DNA of 36,248 nucleotides from assembly GCA_964389685.1 (NCBI GenBank), contig CAYMFM010000038.1:1-36248 (forward strand). Direction: 5' to 3'. Made by a program: the position numbers and the translations under genes. This DNA is from G020353115 sp964389685. GTDB taxonomy: Bacteria; Bacteroidota; Bacteroidia; Bacteroidales; VadinHA17. Positions 16,668 to 26,000 of the stretch are shown in pieces. Position 1 is the stretch's first letter. Each line of letters begins with the position of its first letter. The notes beneath the pieces were generated by a model. It made no database searches and was not told the origin of the DNA. It saw nothing but the letters and a program-made list of their open reading frames with translations.

Positions 16668-16794
16668 GCGGAGAGTGAATTTCAATTGCATTACTATGGC
16701 TTACACGAGTCCTGATTGATCAGTATGATTATCACTTTTTTCCTTATCTTTATCAGTTACCTCTTGATATGTTTAAACTGAAAAAAAAAGCCAT

Positions 16795-17208
16795 ATGAAA
16801 CGAAATGCAACTGCCATCTGGCAGGGTACAGGAAAAGAGGGCAACGGTAATTTAACCACCCAGAGCGGGATATTGGACAAGACCCAGTATTCATTCACAT
16901 CCAGGTTCGAAGAGGGGATCGGGACCAACCCGGAGGAGCTGGTTGCTGCAGCGCATGCCGGATGCTTTACCATGAAACTCTCTTTCAACATTGATGGAGC
17001 TGGCTTTACAGCCGATACACTGGAAACAAAGTGTGAAATTACCCTGGAGAATGGAGTCATCACCGGTTCTCATTTAACCCTTCATGCCACTGTACCTGAA
17101 ATATCACAGGAGAAGTTCCATGAACTGGTGGCCGATGCTGAAAAGAATTGCCCTATTTCGAAACTGCTCGATACGGAGATTTCTGTAGATGCTGCATTAA
17201 CAAACTAG
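16795..17208 (+). CDS. osmC: OsmC-family organic hydroperoxide reductase
   Basis: A 137-residue thiol peroxidase. It matches E. coli OsmC along the whole length: KRNATAIWQGTGKEGNGNLTTQSGIL at the start, the active-site Arg in SRFEEG, GTNPEELVAAAHAGCFTM with the peroxidatic Cys57, and KNCPISKLL with the resolving Cys119. By family it reduces organic hydroperoxides in the cytoplasm using a dithiol donor (lipoylated protein in characterised members). The GTNPEELVAAAHAGC form places it in the OsmC rather than Ohr branch. It stands alone with 360 bases of repeat-rich sequence upstream. An oxidative-stress gene fits an organism with the oxygen-sensitive Fe-S machinery found further on, but there is no direct link in the sequence. 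Confidence 0.93.
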   Translation: MKRNATAIWQGTGKEGNGNLTTQSGILDKTQYSFTSRFEEGIGTNPEELVAAAHAGCFTMKLSFNIDGAGFTADTLETKCEITLENGVITGSHLTLHATVPEISQEKFHELVADAEKNCPISKLLDTEISVDAALTN

Positions 17209-17297
17209 CTTCTACATGACCCTGTTTTTATCCCCTCTAATTAGGAGGTTCCTTTGAATATCGACCATGCTTTCCGGCCGATGGGACGGACTGCAAA

Positions 17298-17332
17298 TGT
17301 GAACTTCGGTAGTTCGGCCGGTGTAAACTTCG
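17298..17332. repeat. Pair of 11-base direct repeats
   Basis: TGTGAACTTCG (17298-17308) and TGTAAACTTCG (17322-17332) differ at one base and start 24 bases apart. They sit just before the MITE-like hairpin. Confidence 0.45.
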
Positions 17333-17341
17333 TTTCGTTTA

Positions 17342-17422
17342 GAGGGTGTCTCAAAAGTCTAAAAAACAGTCATTCTGTCCATAGGACAGGATGACCAAAA
17401 ATTTGACTTTTGAGACACCCTC
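17342..17422. mobile_element. MITE-like nested inverted repeat
   Basis: GAGGGTGTCTCAAAAGTC (17342-17359) is repeated exactly in inverse at 17405-17422. Within it a second stem pairs GTCATTCTGTCC (17369-17380) with GGACAGGATGAC (17384-17395) over loop ATA, with one G-T wobble. The GAGGNTGTCTCAAAA-type end looks like a terminal inverted repeat of DDE transposons, and there is no transposase inside, so I read it as a MITE or a solo-element remnant. It could alternatively serve as a strong bidirectional terminator. Confidence 0.6.
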
Positions 17423-17539
17423 CTATTGACTGTTAGCTCCCTATGGGATCAAGGTCCTTCCCCAATCACATACAGGGCGAAAAAATAGTCCATTGCACAA
17501 TTAACTTTTAACATTTAACTAATAACTTCTACCCTTGTT

Positions 17540-17571
17540 CCCGTCTAGCGGTTTTAAGTCCGCTTGACGGG
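17540..17571. repeat. Palindromic repeat, family copy C
   Basis: CCCGTCTAGCGG and CCGCTTGACGGG form a 12-bp stem with a single T-T mismatch and an 8-base loop. The same mismatch position is kept in the other three copies in this window. Confidence 0.7.
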
Positions 17572-17808
17572 TTGTTGATATCAGCATTTATCCTCCAGGC
17601 GGACCAATATCCCGTCTCTCCGCCTATGCGGCCCAGCCTGTGCGGTTTTCCGGAGTTCTACTTTGACCCGATGAATACAATAAATCCAATCCGTAAAATT
17701 TGCAGGTCGACTCTCCTGAGTTTTTTATGTTAATTTCTTTATTAAATTTATAACCCTTAATTGTGCTGACTGAATAAACGTGGCTAAGCACCAAAAACCG
17801 CATCAATC

Positions 17809-18039
17809 ATGAAATGGATAATCAAACCGTTACTGTGCATACTTTTGATCAGTGCGCAATGCACCGGGATCTTCTCCCAGGGAAAAGGTGAGATCAAGGT
17901 TAGCCTGAGGAAGGATAACCGGGAGAATATTGCCGGTACCGTCGTTCTGCCCGGATCATTAACCGGTACCTTTATCTGGCAGGATCACATAGTAAACCTG
18001 ATTCCCGGTGAAAATACGATACAACTGAATTCGAAATAG
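17809..18039 (+). CDS. Small exported protein, function unknown
   Basis: A 76-residue product with a clear signal peptide (WIIKPLLCILLISAQCTGIFSQ, cleavage likely after SQ). The mature ~52 residues are beta-rich: GEIKVSLRKDNRENIAGTVVLPGSLTGTFIWQDHIVNLIPGENTIQL, ending in the kind of edge strand seen in small beta-sandwich domains. I do not recognise the family. The signal peptide and the well-formed ATG after an AT-rich upstream argue for a real gene rather than a chance frame. Both flanks are full of palindromic repeats. It might be the remaining N-terminal domain of a longer ancestor, since the mature part is short for an independent domain. Confidence 0.55.
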   Translation: MKWIIKPLLCILLISAQCTGIFSQGKGEIKVSLRKDNRENIAGTVVLPGSLTGTFIWQDHIVNLIPGENTIQLNSK

Positions 18040-18100
18040 GAGCCGTGTGTAACAACCATTAACGTTCACTTAGCAATAATTTAGCATCTGCCATGGGCCC

Positions 18101-18137
18101 GCCACCTTCGGGCAGGCATGGCTATGCCACCTTCGGG
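18101..18137. repeat. Two direct copies of GCCACCTTCGGG
   Basis: Exact 12-base copies at 18101-18112 and 18126-18137, 25 bases apart. The first also forms GCCCG/CGGGC and CCATG/CATGG pairings with its surroundings, so the segment can fold into a compound hairpin. Confidence 0.55.
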
Positions 18138-18248
18138 ACAGTTTTGTTCTATTGTGCGCTTGGAGAATTCCGGTTCATTATTTAACTCCTGCCTAAACGG
18201 CAGGCAGGCCTTCGGAGTTTTCATCCCCAATCGCCCGAAAGGCGAAAA

Positions 18249-18279
18249 ATCCGCCTAGCGAATTGACCGCTTGGCGGAT
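18249..18279. repeat. Palindromic repeat, family copy E
   Basis: ATCCGCCTAGCG and CGCTTGGCGGAT pair with one T-T mismatch around a 7-base loop. Closest relative is copy B (14490-14522) read on the other strand. Confidence 0.7.
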
Positions 18280-18341
18280 AAAAGGAAAATCATCACATCA
18301 ACAGGAATGCACCAGCCCTTCACACGCAAACCGCTAATTGT

Positions 18342-18374
18342 ATAAAAAAACCCAGGGTGTGATCCCCGGGGTTT
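18342..18374 (-). terminator. Rho-independent terminator of the 530-residue regulator gene
   Basis: On the minus strand AAACCCCGG and CCTGGGTTT form a 9-bp stem (one mismatch) followed at once by a run of T (the A7 at 18344-18350 on the plus strand). It lies 28 bases past the stop of the minus-strand gene and ends that transcript. Confidence 0.7.
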
Positions 18375-18401
18375 CAATATTCCACTGCTGCAGAGCTGTA
18401 A

Positions 18402-19994
18402 TTACTCTTTGGCTATTTCTTTTTTCAGTATCTGCACAAGTGCCCTGGTGGTGCTATTATCGAACAGGACGACTTTCCCTGCGTTAGCTGCAGGCTGAAC
18501 GAATAGTGTGATGATGCTGTTATTGACTCCTTTGCTGTTCTCATAGGGTTGAACCTCTTTTTCCAGACTCCCTGGTATCTTCTTCATATCCTTTGTCTGG
18601 AGAATAATTACGCGGTCATTCTCCTGCTTCTCATCCGTGATTTTCTGAAGTTCCGAGGCATCTGAAAGAGATCTCCGGGTTCTTGTGTGGCTTACTGCAA
18701 CCGGGAGGGCCATTTTACTCAATTCCTGAATCAGCAGGAACCCGATTCCCTGGTTATTCTGGAGAACATCATCAAACGCGCAGAGTGAAACTTTCTTACT
18801 GAAACGGTTTGTAACCCTTATTTTGCTGATTGAATTTGGAAGGAAACTCAACCGCTCTGTCTTGAAAACTTCCGGTTCCTCTTCCCTGGAAAATGCACAA
18901 TAGAGAACATCAGCCATCTCCTTGTTGGAAATTGGATTCACTCCATAATAGAAGATTTTATTTTCCCGGTAGTGATTTTCAATTGCTGAGAAAGGTTCGT
19001 TGCAGATGATGACCTTTGTATTCGTAAATACCTGATTTATTCTCTTAACATAGTCGGGTCCCATATACGGGAATGAAACGCCATCGATCACCATTACGGA
19101 GATGTTCTCATTGGAAAGCATATCAACTGTTTCTTCAATGGAATCTGCTTTCTTTGTAACAAAACCCATATCCTTAAATTGCTTTGTAAAAGCATTCTCT
19201 TTATCGGGATCCTTGCTCATAAACAGGACCTTCCGGCTCTCACATTCTGCTAAAGCCTCTTCCACACTGCCTGGCCTTACAACAGCAATCCAGTTTTCCC
19301 AGTTGACATTTTTTTCCAGAATACCTGGATTATCCAATAACCCGGTATTGATTTCGGTTATTTCCCCGGTGACGGGGGATGAAATGATTCGTTTGGTTTG
19401 ATTGTGTAAGGTTACCTCAGCGAGCGGTAATCCCCGGTACAGCATATCGCCTTTCTCCGGCAGTTTTACCGACGTTACACTGGTATCCATCAGGTTTGAC
19501 AAATGCCCGCCAATACGAAACGATTCCATAGAAATTTGTTCAACCCACGAAGAATCAGTAAAACGGTAACGGGTTTCAACCTTCGGTTCTTCAGCAGGGG
19601 CAACCTCCTCGTGCAATGCCAGGGAAGCTTTATACGTGGCTCTTTTGAGCGAGTCTAAAAATTCATCCGGTTCAAAAGGTTTCAGGATGTAGTCTGAAAC
19701 GCCCAATTTTTCAGACTGTTGCCTGCTTTCCTGGGTAGGATAACCGGTGATGATCACAACCGGCACATCCGGCTTTTTCCCCCGAATATCACTGAGCAGA
19801 TCGATCCCGTCTATTTCCCCCAGTTTGAGATCGAGTACAATGGCATCATAATTATTCATCAGTGCCTGGTTAAATCCCTTCTCCGGATTGATATTCGTAT
19901 CCACTTTGTATCCGGCCTGAGAGAGAAGTCTGTCGCAACTTGTGCAAACATACTTCTCATCATCAATTACTAATATGGAAGGTTGGTAGTTCAT
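18402..19994 (-). CDS. Receiver / GcvH-like / degenerate-receiver regulatory protein (paralogue of the HdrA-fusion N-terminal half)
   Basis: A 530-residue soluble protein. Receiver 1-125 with VIDDE pocket, phospho-acceptor Asp55 (IVLDLKLGE), IITGYPT and YILKPF; a CxxC (Cys17, Cys20) sits on the first helix. Residues ~143-242 have a GcvH-like lipoyl-type fold (WVEQISMESFRIGG, VKLPEKGD, ISSPVTGEITEINTGLLDNPGIL, WIAVVRPG), but at the lipoyl-lysine position, 8 residues before the Pro of SPVTG, the residue is Gln. Residues ~248-370 look like a second receiver without the acidic pair. The last ~140 resemble a cysteine-poor remnant of the HdrA N-terminal domain. It aligns end to end with the first ~520 residues of the 1013-residue HdrA fusion encoded upstream. 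No DNA-binding domain. Role inferred: phospho-dependent partner or regulator of that complex. Confidence 0.85.
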   Translation of the reverse strand: MNYQPSILVIDDEKYVCTSCDRLLSQAGYKVDTNINPEKGFNQALMNNYDAIVLDLKLGEIDGIDLLSDIRGKKPDVPVVIITGYPTQESRQQSEKLGVSDYILKPFEPDEFLDSLKRATYKASLALHEEVAPAEEPKVETRYRFTDSSWVEQISMESFRIGGHLSNLMDTSVTSVKLPEKGDMLYRGLPLAEVTLHNQTKRIISSPVTGEITEINTGLLDNPGILEKNVNWENWIAVVRPGSVEEALAECESRKVLFMSKDPDKENAFTKQFKDMGFVTKKADSIEETVDMLSNENISVMVIDGVSFPYMGPDYVKRINQVFTNTKVIICNEPFSAIENHYRENKIFYYGVNPISNKEMADVLYCAFSREEEPEVFKTERLSFLPNSISKIRVTNRFSKKVSLCAFDDVLQNNQGIGFLLIQELSKMALPVAVSHTRTRRSLSDASELQKITDEKQENDRVIILQTKDMKKIPGSLEKEVQPYENSKGVNNSIITLFVQPAANAGKVVLFDNSTTRALVQILKKEIAKE

Positions 19995-20048
19995 GGCTCT
20001 ATGTATTAAATGATTACTGATTCTTTTTAGCTGTTTTACTTTAAGAAA

Positions 20049-20064
20049 ATCAATTTATGTGCCA
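20049..20064 (-). promoter_or_regulatory. Candidate sigma-54 -24/-12 promoter
   Basis: The minus strand reads TGGCACATAAATTGAT: a perfect -24 TGGCAC, the proper spacing and TTG of the -12 box, but GA instead of GC at the invariant dinucleotide. It ends 55 bases before the ATG of the 530-residue gene, a normal leader length. An NtrC-type activator gene lies in the same locus. The GC-to-GA change is a real objection. Confidence 0.4.
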
Positions 20065-20201
20065 TTCTGTTGATGGTGAAGGGTGATTGTCTTAATGTGC
20101 TCATTAATAGATTTTTAACATTTTGAATGAGAAAATAAGCAGGCATAATTTATCGCGATTTAGTCAGGTTTGATGATACAGTGTACTTAAGATTAATACA
20201 C

Positions 20202-21923
20202 TTATCCTTGAAAGAGCAGTCCCTTGATCTGAGCCATGATTTGCTTGTCGGTAAAATGTTTTGCCTTGATGGCACCGGTTGGGCATGCAGCTCCGCAAGT
20301 TCCACAGCCTTTACAGAGGACTTCGTTTACCACAACTGCTTTCTTATCCGGATCGTATTTAATGGCTGAATAGGGACAGGATTTGACACATGTCTGGCAA
20401 CCGCAACAGAGCAATTCATTGGCTACGGCTGTAGTCGTTTCAACCTCAGCATACCCCTGGCAGATATTCGCAAGAATTCTGGCTGCGGCAGCCCTTGCCT
20501 GGTTTACTGATTCGGGTATATCTTTTGGTCCCTGACAACTACCGACAATAAAGACACCGTCAGTGGTGGTTGATACAGGATCGAGTTTAGGGTGTTTTTC
20601 AATAAAGAAATTATTGCTGCAGAGGCTTATTCCTGCAGCATGTGCAATCTCCTTTGCATCTTCATGTGCTTCCATAGCAACCATCAGGATGACCATATCC
20701 ACCGGAATACCGATTTTCTTGCCAACCATTTTCTCTTCCAGTTCAATCAACATATCACAACCATTATAACGGCTGCCGTTTACAATTTGAGGCAGTCCAT
20801 TTTCCTGGTTATAGAGAAAATACTTGATATTTTTTCTTGACGATTTTGCATACAGCTCTTCACAACCTTTTCCAAAGACCCGCATATCGGAATAGATTTC
20901 ATAGACATTCGCATCGGGAAGGGTTGATTTTATCTGATTGGCATATTTTAACGCAGTCATACAACAGGTATAGGAACAGTATTCATGATACTTCTCATTT
21001 CTGCTTCCCACGCAGTGAATTATGGCAACGTGTTTGGGTTCCTTTCCCTCCGCTGTGGTAATTTGTCCATCCTGTTTCATTCTTCTTTCGAATTCCAACG
21101 AAGTGATCACATCGGGATATTTAGTATAGCCGTACTCTTTTATGTTGCCCGGGTCAAAGGGTTTTAATCCTGTTGCAACGATAACATTCCCGAATTTCAC
21201 CTTTGTTTCGTGGTTTTTAGAATAAATAATGGTCTCAAAATTACCGACATAACCGGTAATTTCTTTTATTTCGGATTCCAGGTAGACGGAGATGTGTGGA
21301 TGTTTCCGTACTCTTTGGATGATGGGATCCATCATCTCACTGACATTTGTCATAAACGGATAGGATAGGTCAAGCTGGGATACAATGCCTCCGAGCCTGT
21401 CGGTTTTTTCCACCAGGAATATTTCTCTTCCCGCATCTGCGATTTCGAGAGCAGCATTCATCCCGGATATTCCTCCGCCAACAACCAGTGTGGAGGGTTC
21501 CACAGCAACCGTTCGTTTATCGAGTGATTCGTGAAAGACAACACGATGAACAGCTGATCTGATCAGCATTTTTGCCTTTTGAGTAGCTTCTTCAGGGTCA
21601 TCATGAACCCATGAAACGTGTTCCCGGATGTTGGCCATTTCAAAAAAATAGGGATTGATATCGGCCTTCATACAGACTTTTCGGAAAGTCGGTTCATGGA
21701 TTCGGGGTGAACAGGCAGCCACTACAATCCGGTTCAGCTTGTTTTCTTTGATGTCCTGGTAAATCATATCCTGACCCGGATCCGAACACATGTATTTATA
21801 ACTTTTGGAGACCACTACATAAGGCAGGGTTTCCATCTCTTTGGCAATGGTTTCAACATCAACCATTTTGGCAATGTTGGTACCACACCAGCAAATATAA
21901 ACACCGATTCTTATTTCTTCCAT
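20202..21923 (-). CDS. HdrA-like flavoprotein iron-sulfur subunit with intact N-terminal cluster domain and C-terminal double ferredoxin
   Basis: A 573-residue protein of the heterodisulfide reductase subunit A family. Residues 1-140 are the HdrA N-terminal domain with Cys11, Cys13 (ICWCGTNIA), Cys46 (YMCSDPGQ) and Cys71 (AACSPRIHEPTF). The flavin domain begins at ~144 (LVVGGGISGMNAALEI) and includes HCVGSRNEKYHEYCSYTCC and VGSCQGPKDIPESVNQARAAA. Two [4Fe-4S] motifs close the protein (CCGCQTCVKSCP, CKGCGTCGAACP). The ferredoxin insert and the DCxACILTPKM segment of canonical HdrA are absent: GGIVSQLDLSYPFMTNVSEMM takes their place. It thus resembles QmoB-like partners more than full HdrA. It lies 12 bases after the QmoC-like gene. 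By family it moves electrons between flavin and Fe-S clusters, possibly with bifurcation. Confidence 0.9.
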   Translation of the reverse strand: MEEIRIGVYICWCGTNIAKMVDVETIAKEMETLPYVVVSKSYKYMCSDPGQDMIYQDIKENKLNRIVVAACSPRIHEPTFRKVCMKADINPYFFEMANIREHVSWVHDDPEEATQKAKMLIRSAVHRVVFHESLDKRTVAVEPSTLVVGGGISGMNAALEIADAGREIFLVEKTDRLGGIVSQLDLSYPFMTNVSEMMDPIIQRVRKHPHISVYLESEIKEITGYVGNFETIIYSKNHETKVKFGNVIVATGLKPFDPGNIKEYGYTKYPDVITSLEFERRMKQDGQITTAEGKEPKHVAIIHCVGSRNEKYHEYCSYTCCMTALKYANQIKSTLPDANVYEIYSDMRVFGKGCEELYAKSSRKNIKYFLYNQENGLPQIVNGSRYNGCDMLIELEEKMVGKKIGIPVDMVILMVAMEAHEDAKEIAHAAGISLCSNNFFIEKHPKLDPVSTTTDGVFIVGSCQGPKDIPESVNQARAAAARILANICQGYAEVETTTAVANELLCCGCQTCVKSCPYSAIKYDPDKKAVVVNEVLCKGCGTCGAACPTGAIKAKHFTDKQIMAQIKGLLFQG

Positions 21924-21935
21924 ATCAATTGGTTA

Positions 21936-23066
21936 TTAACGGTTTCTTTTCTGTTTCAGAGCAGCCTCTTTAATATTGGAAAAATAGATTGCTGCCGGCC
22001 TGTAAGCCAGGTGTGACCATTTGGAGAATGGCACTTCAATCATGATCATCGGGAACAGTATCATCAGGTGCGCCACATACATGTAATAGGTAAGCATTGG
22101 AAGACCACCTATCCGGAAGAAATGCACCAGTATTCCGCTGAGTGCAGTCAGAAACAGCATCACCAGGAAGGTCCAATCTGAAATATGGGAGTGTTTGAGC
22201 CGCTCTCTGCTTTTTTTAATCCTGCCATAGAAGAAATACCCCACCCCAATCAGAAGTGCTACCGTTGCATAATACCCGATGAGCCGCTGAGGATGCCACC
22301 ACGGATGAATTTCATCCGTTTGGAACCAGCCAAGAAATCCGACAATCAGAATAAAAAGGATAACATATCCTGACATGAGAAACCAGTGAAGGAACCAGTA
22401 GCTTTTGCCGTCACATTTATTGAATTTCCACTGGGAAGCGAAATTAAAAATAAGGGACTTAAACTCTTTAATATAGAGTCCAAGCGGGATCTTGAGATCC
22501 TTGTTCCTCCCAACAATCTTCCAGTACATGTTGAAAATGTTGGAAATGAGGAAGAATGAGACTGTTGCCGCCATGAGCATATCTCCGATATGAACAATAC
22601 CGGAAGGGGCAAAGATATTCAGTTGCACACCTCCTTCTGCTGTCAGGACTGTGGTCATCGGCCCATGGAAAAGAAGGAAAAGAACAAGAACAAAGGTTGA
22701 CAGTATCCCGATTGAAATGAATTCCCACTTTTCGGAAGTATATATTTTCCGTGCATACCCTGTCCAGTCATAGACAGTGGTAAGATAACGCCTTAGGGTC
22801 ATCATTAATTCTCCAGGGTTGGCATTCCTGGGACACTTTTCAGTGCATTCACCGCAGTAATAGCATAACCAGGGTTCAACGCACGCTTCCAGTTCCTTTC
22901 TCAGTCCCATCTGCATATACTTAATGGGTTTTCTTGGGAACAGAATATTCTTTTCGGTCAATGGGCAGATGGCTGTACAGTTGCCACAATGATAGCATTC
23001 CTGCCATTCATCGGCACCAAATTCCTTCATGCTTTTAAAAAAATCCGGATCAATTAACTCGTTCAT
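21936..23066 (-). CDS. qmoC: QmoC-like membrane subunit: HdrC-type [4Fe-4S] domain plus cytochrome-b-like domain
   Basis: A 376-residue protein. N-terminal HdrC-type domain with two complete cluster motifs: CYHCGNCTAICP (Cys24, 27, 30, 34) and CYYCGECTEKCP (Cys68, 71, 74, 78), followed by the QmoC signature PRNANPGELMMTLRRYLTTVYDWTG. From ~115 on there are about six membrane segments (ISIGILSTFVLVLFLLF, MLMAATVSFFLISNIFN, WFLMSGYVILFILIVGF, GYYATVALLIGVGYFFYG, TFLVMLFLTALSGILVHFF, YMYVAHLMILFPMIMI) with His residues suited to b-type haem, as in HdrE/NarI. It should link the menaquinone pool in the inner membrane to the cytoplasmic HdrA-like subunits. Its start overlaps the HdrA-fusion gene by 17 bases, implying translational coupling. 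No CCG-domain HdrB is encoded nearby. Confidence 0.88.
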   Translation of the reverse strand: MNELIDPDFFKSMKEFGADEWQECYHCGNCTAICPLTEKNILFPRKPIKYMQMGLRKELEACVEPWLCYYCGECTEKCPRNANPGELMMTLRRYLTTVYDWTGYARKIYTSEKWEFISIGILSTFVLVLFLLFHGPMTTVLTAEGGVQLNIFAPSGIVHIGDMLMAATVSFFLISNIFNMYWKIVGRNKDLKIPLGLYIKEFKSLIFNFASQWKFNKCDGKSYWFLHWFLMSGYVILFILIVGFLGWFQTDEIHPWWHPQRLIGYYATVALLIGVGYFFYGRIKKSRERLKHSHISDWTFLVMLFLTALSGILVHFFRIGGLPMLTYYMYVAHLMILFPMIMIEVPFSKWSHLAYRPAAIYFSNIKEAALKQKRNR

Positions 23067-26000
23067 AGCATACCATTTTTATGTTGGACAGTTGTTGAAT
23101 ATTTTTTTCAATTTTCTTCAGGGAGAGATCGCTAACATTTTTATGGACCTTTTGTTTTACAATGCTCTGCAATACTCTCGAAGCTGCTGCAGATGCCTGT
23201 GCCACGGTACTGGGTATATCTTTAGGACCCTGGCATACACCCGCTAAAGTGATCCCACCTGCACGTGTATTTACGGGATCAAATATGTTATTCGCCTCCA
23301 TAAACCAACCGTCTTCGGTTGTTGGAACTCCCAGCATCTTGCTGAGTTTATCCGTATCCCCACCCGGTTCTAACCCAACTGCCAGCACCACCATGTCCAC
23401 TTTATCCTCAATCAGGGTATCGTTCAGGATATCTTCACTTCGGACCAAAAGCTGGCCATCCACTGCTTCAATTTTTGCCGGACGCCCCCTGACAATGTGA
23501 ACGCCTTCTCGTTTTATCCGGTTATAGAACTCTTCATACCCTTTGCCAAACGCCCTCATATCTATGTAATACTCCGAGACCGTGGCATCCGGTAATTTCT
23601 CCTTCACCAAATGAGCCAGTTTCAGGGAATACATACAACATACCCTGGAGCAAAATGCATTGTAGTTTCTATCCCGGCTACCCACACAGTGAATAATCGC
23701 AATGCTTTCCGGTTCATCCGAATCCGGATCAAATATCCAGTTTCCCCGCTTATCCTGGGTTCTTAGTTTTATCTTTCCACCGGTCGGACCAGAGGCATTT
23801 ACCAATCGTTCAAACTCCAGTGATGTTACCACATTGGGATACTCTCCATAACCATAATCTTCAATCCGACTGGCATCAAACGGTTTGAATCCGGTGGCCA
23901 GAATGATATTCCCCACTGTGATTTCAACGGTTTCATCTTTTGCGTCCAGATTGATGCAATCTTCAACGGGACAGGCTTTGACGCAAACTCCGCATTTACC
24001 TTCCTGGATATACCGGCAATTTGCAGGATCAACCAGGTATTTATTGGGAACAGCCTGTGGAAAGGGAATATAAATGGCTTTACGCAACGTGGTTCCTGAA
24101 TCAAATTCACTGGGAACATTGGTAGGACATTTTGTAGCGCATATGCCACATCCCGTGCATTTATTCAGGTTCACATACCGGGCTTTCTTGAGAATGGTCA
24201 CTTTAAAATTCCCCGGGCTTCCTGATGCACCGACAACCTCACTCATGGTCATCAATTCAATGTTCGGATGCTGTCCCACCTCAACCATCTTCGGAGTTAA
24301 GATGCAGGCAGCACAATCGAGGGTTGGGAATGTTTTATCGAACGTCGCCATGTGGCCTCCAATGGTGCCTGACTTTTCGATCAGGAAAACCCTGTTGCCA
24401 CTATTTGCAATTTCCAGGGAGGCTTGAATCCCGGCAATCCCTCCACCGATAATCAGCGTGTCAGCATTCACCGGATTTTCACCCGGTTTTACCGCCTCAT
24501 CATAGAAGAGACCATACAAGGCACAGAACAGTATTGCTTTTGCCCGCTCTGTATCCGATTGGTAAATCGCTCCATGATCTCTGAAACTGGCCAGTAACAC
24601 ATCCTTCGGATCATTTCCGGAGATAATCATTGCCCGCACAAACAGATCCTTCACCTTTCCGGGAGAATCCCCTGCAATAATGATCCGTTTCGTGTGGGTC
24701 TCCTTGATCTGTTCTGCAACCGCATTGGCATCCATGACAGGAAAATCATGTGAATGCCAGATGGTTCCTATGCCGGGAATTTCATCAGCATAAGAAGAGA
24801 GTTCTGCCATATCAATGGATTTGGCATGCTCATCTTCATCATCGTATAAAAAATATACTGCTGTTTCTCTTTTATTATACCGGTTCGTAATATGGATTTT
24901 GTCAATCACCTCCGGCTGAAAAGCTGTTTCGTATTTCGTATCGATCCCTTCAATCCCTGCAGTGGAAAAGGCTTTGTTTAAAACACCTGAAATCTCTTTG
25001 GCATGGAGTGGGGGAACACAATAGCTGAAAAGCCATTTTTTATGATATTTTTTTGCTACATCATTATCTTTTCTGTCAAAAACAATGATTTTCAGATCGG
25101 GAAATGTTTTATGAAGCCGCTTAACATAGCCAGGCCCTTCGCCGGGGAATGATCCGGCATCCAGTACAACGGGTTTTAACTGATCTTCTCTTATTCTATT
25201 CACAAGCTCTTCAACAGAAGAAGTCTGTTGAACGATATACCCCAGATCAATCAACTGGCGGTAATAGTGATTCTTGTTCTCTGTATTCCCCGTAAAAAAC
25301 AGCAAATTGCGTGTAGCGTTATACTTTATATCCTCTTCAATATCTTTTGGCAATACCCTCGCAATCCAAAATTTGCTGTACATGTTGTTTTCAATAAAGG
25401 GCAGGTCATTTTCCAGTTCATTGTTCACTTCAACAATCCTTCCTGAAACGGGCGAAGGAATAATTCGTTTGGTGTTGTTGCTGAGGGTTATTTCAGCCAA
25501 TGGGGCATCCCTGTAAATGACACTATTAACATCAGGAATCGTCATGGAGAGGATGCTTTCACCATCCAGACCGGGAAGTTGTCCGCCAACCCTGTAGGAA
25601 TCATCCCATCCCTTTTGTAACCATCCCTCTTTGTAAAACATAAAATGCTTCTCGGAACGCTCCCATTTGGGCAAACCAATGATCTCCCGAAAACCAATTA
25701 ACTCTTTCTTCTCGACCACCTCCGTGTGTTCAATGATGTGGGTTACCGGATCAAGCAACTCCCTGGGCATAAATGGCTTTATGATATAGTCTGATACTCC
25801 GAGATCCGTTGCCTCCTGTTTGCTTTTCTTCGTCGGATAACCGGTTATGATAATGACCGGAAGGTTTGGCTTTTCTTCCCGAAGTGCAGTTAACAATTCA
25901 ATCCCATCCATTTCATCCATCATCAGGTCCAATAAAACGAGATCGTAATTATGCAATAAGGCCTGGTTATATGCCTCTTTGGGATTGGTATTGGTGTCTA

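Larger units (their letters stand above)
16435..16794. other. 360-base gene-free stretch full of structured repeats
   Basis: Between the beta-barrel gene and osmC there is no credible coding frame. It holds a three-way-junction palindrome (16449-16500), five 11-base tandem units (16519-16573) and a two-part stem-loop (16625-16667). The last ~100 bases are AT-rich and probably contain the osmC promoter, though no clean TAnnTTTG box was found. Confidence 0.7.
17209..17808. other. 600-base gene-free stretch
   Basis: No convincing gene. It holds two imperfect direct repeats (17298-17332), a long MITE-like hairpin (17342-17422) and palindromic family copy C (17540-17571). The end is AT-rich; TAAATTTA at 17743-17750 is a weak -7-like box for the small gene at 17809. 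Confidence 0.65.
18040..18401. other. 360-base gene-free stretch with palindromes
   Basis: Contains two direct copies of GCCACCTTCGGG (18101-18112, 18126-18137), hairpins CCTGCC-TAAAC-GGCAGG (18188-18204) and TCGCC-CGAAA-GGCGA (18231-18245), palindromic family copy E (18249-18279) and a terminator for the minus-strand gene (18342-18374). No coding frame was found. Confidence 0.65.

Noticed and set aside
22346..22728. Small minus-strand frames inside the QmoC-like gene
   Set aside because: They are shadow frames of a well-supported gene and show no protein family features.
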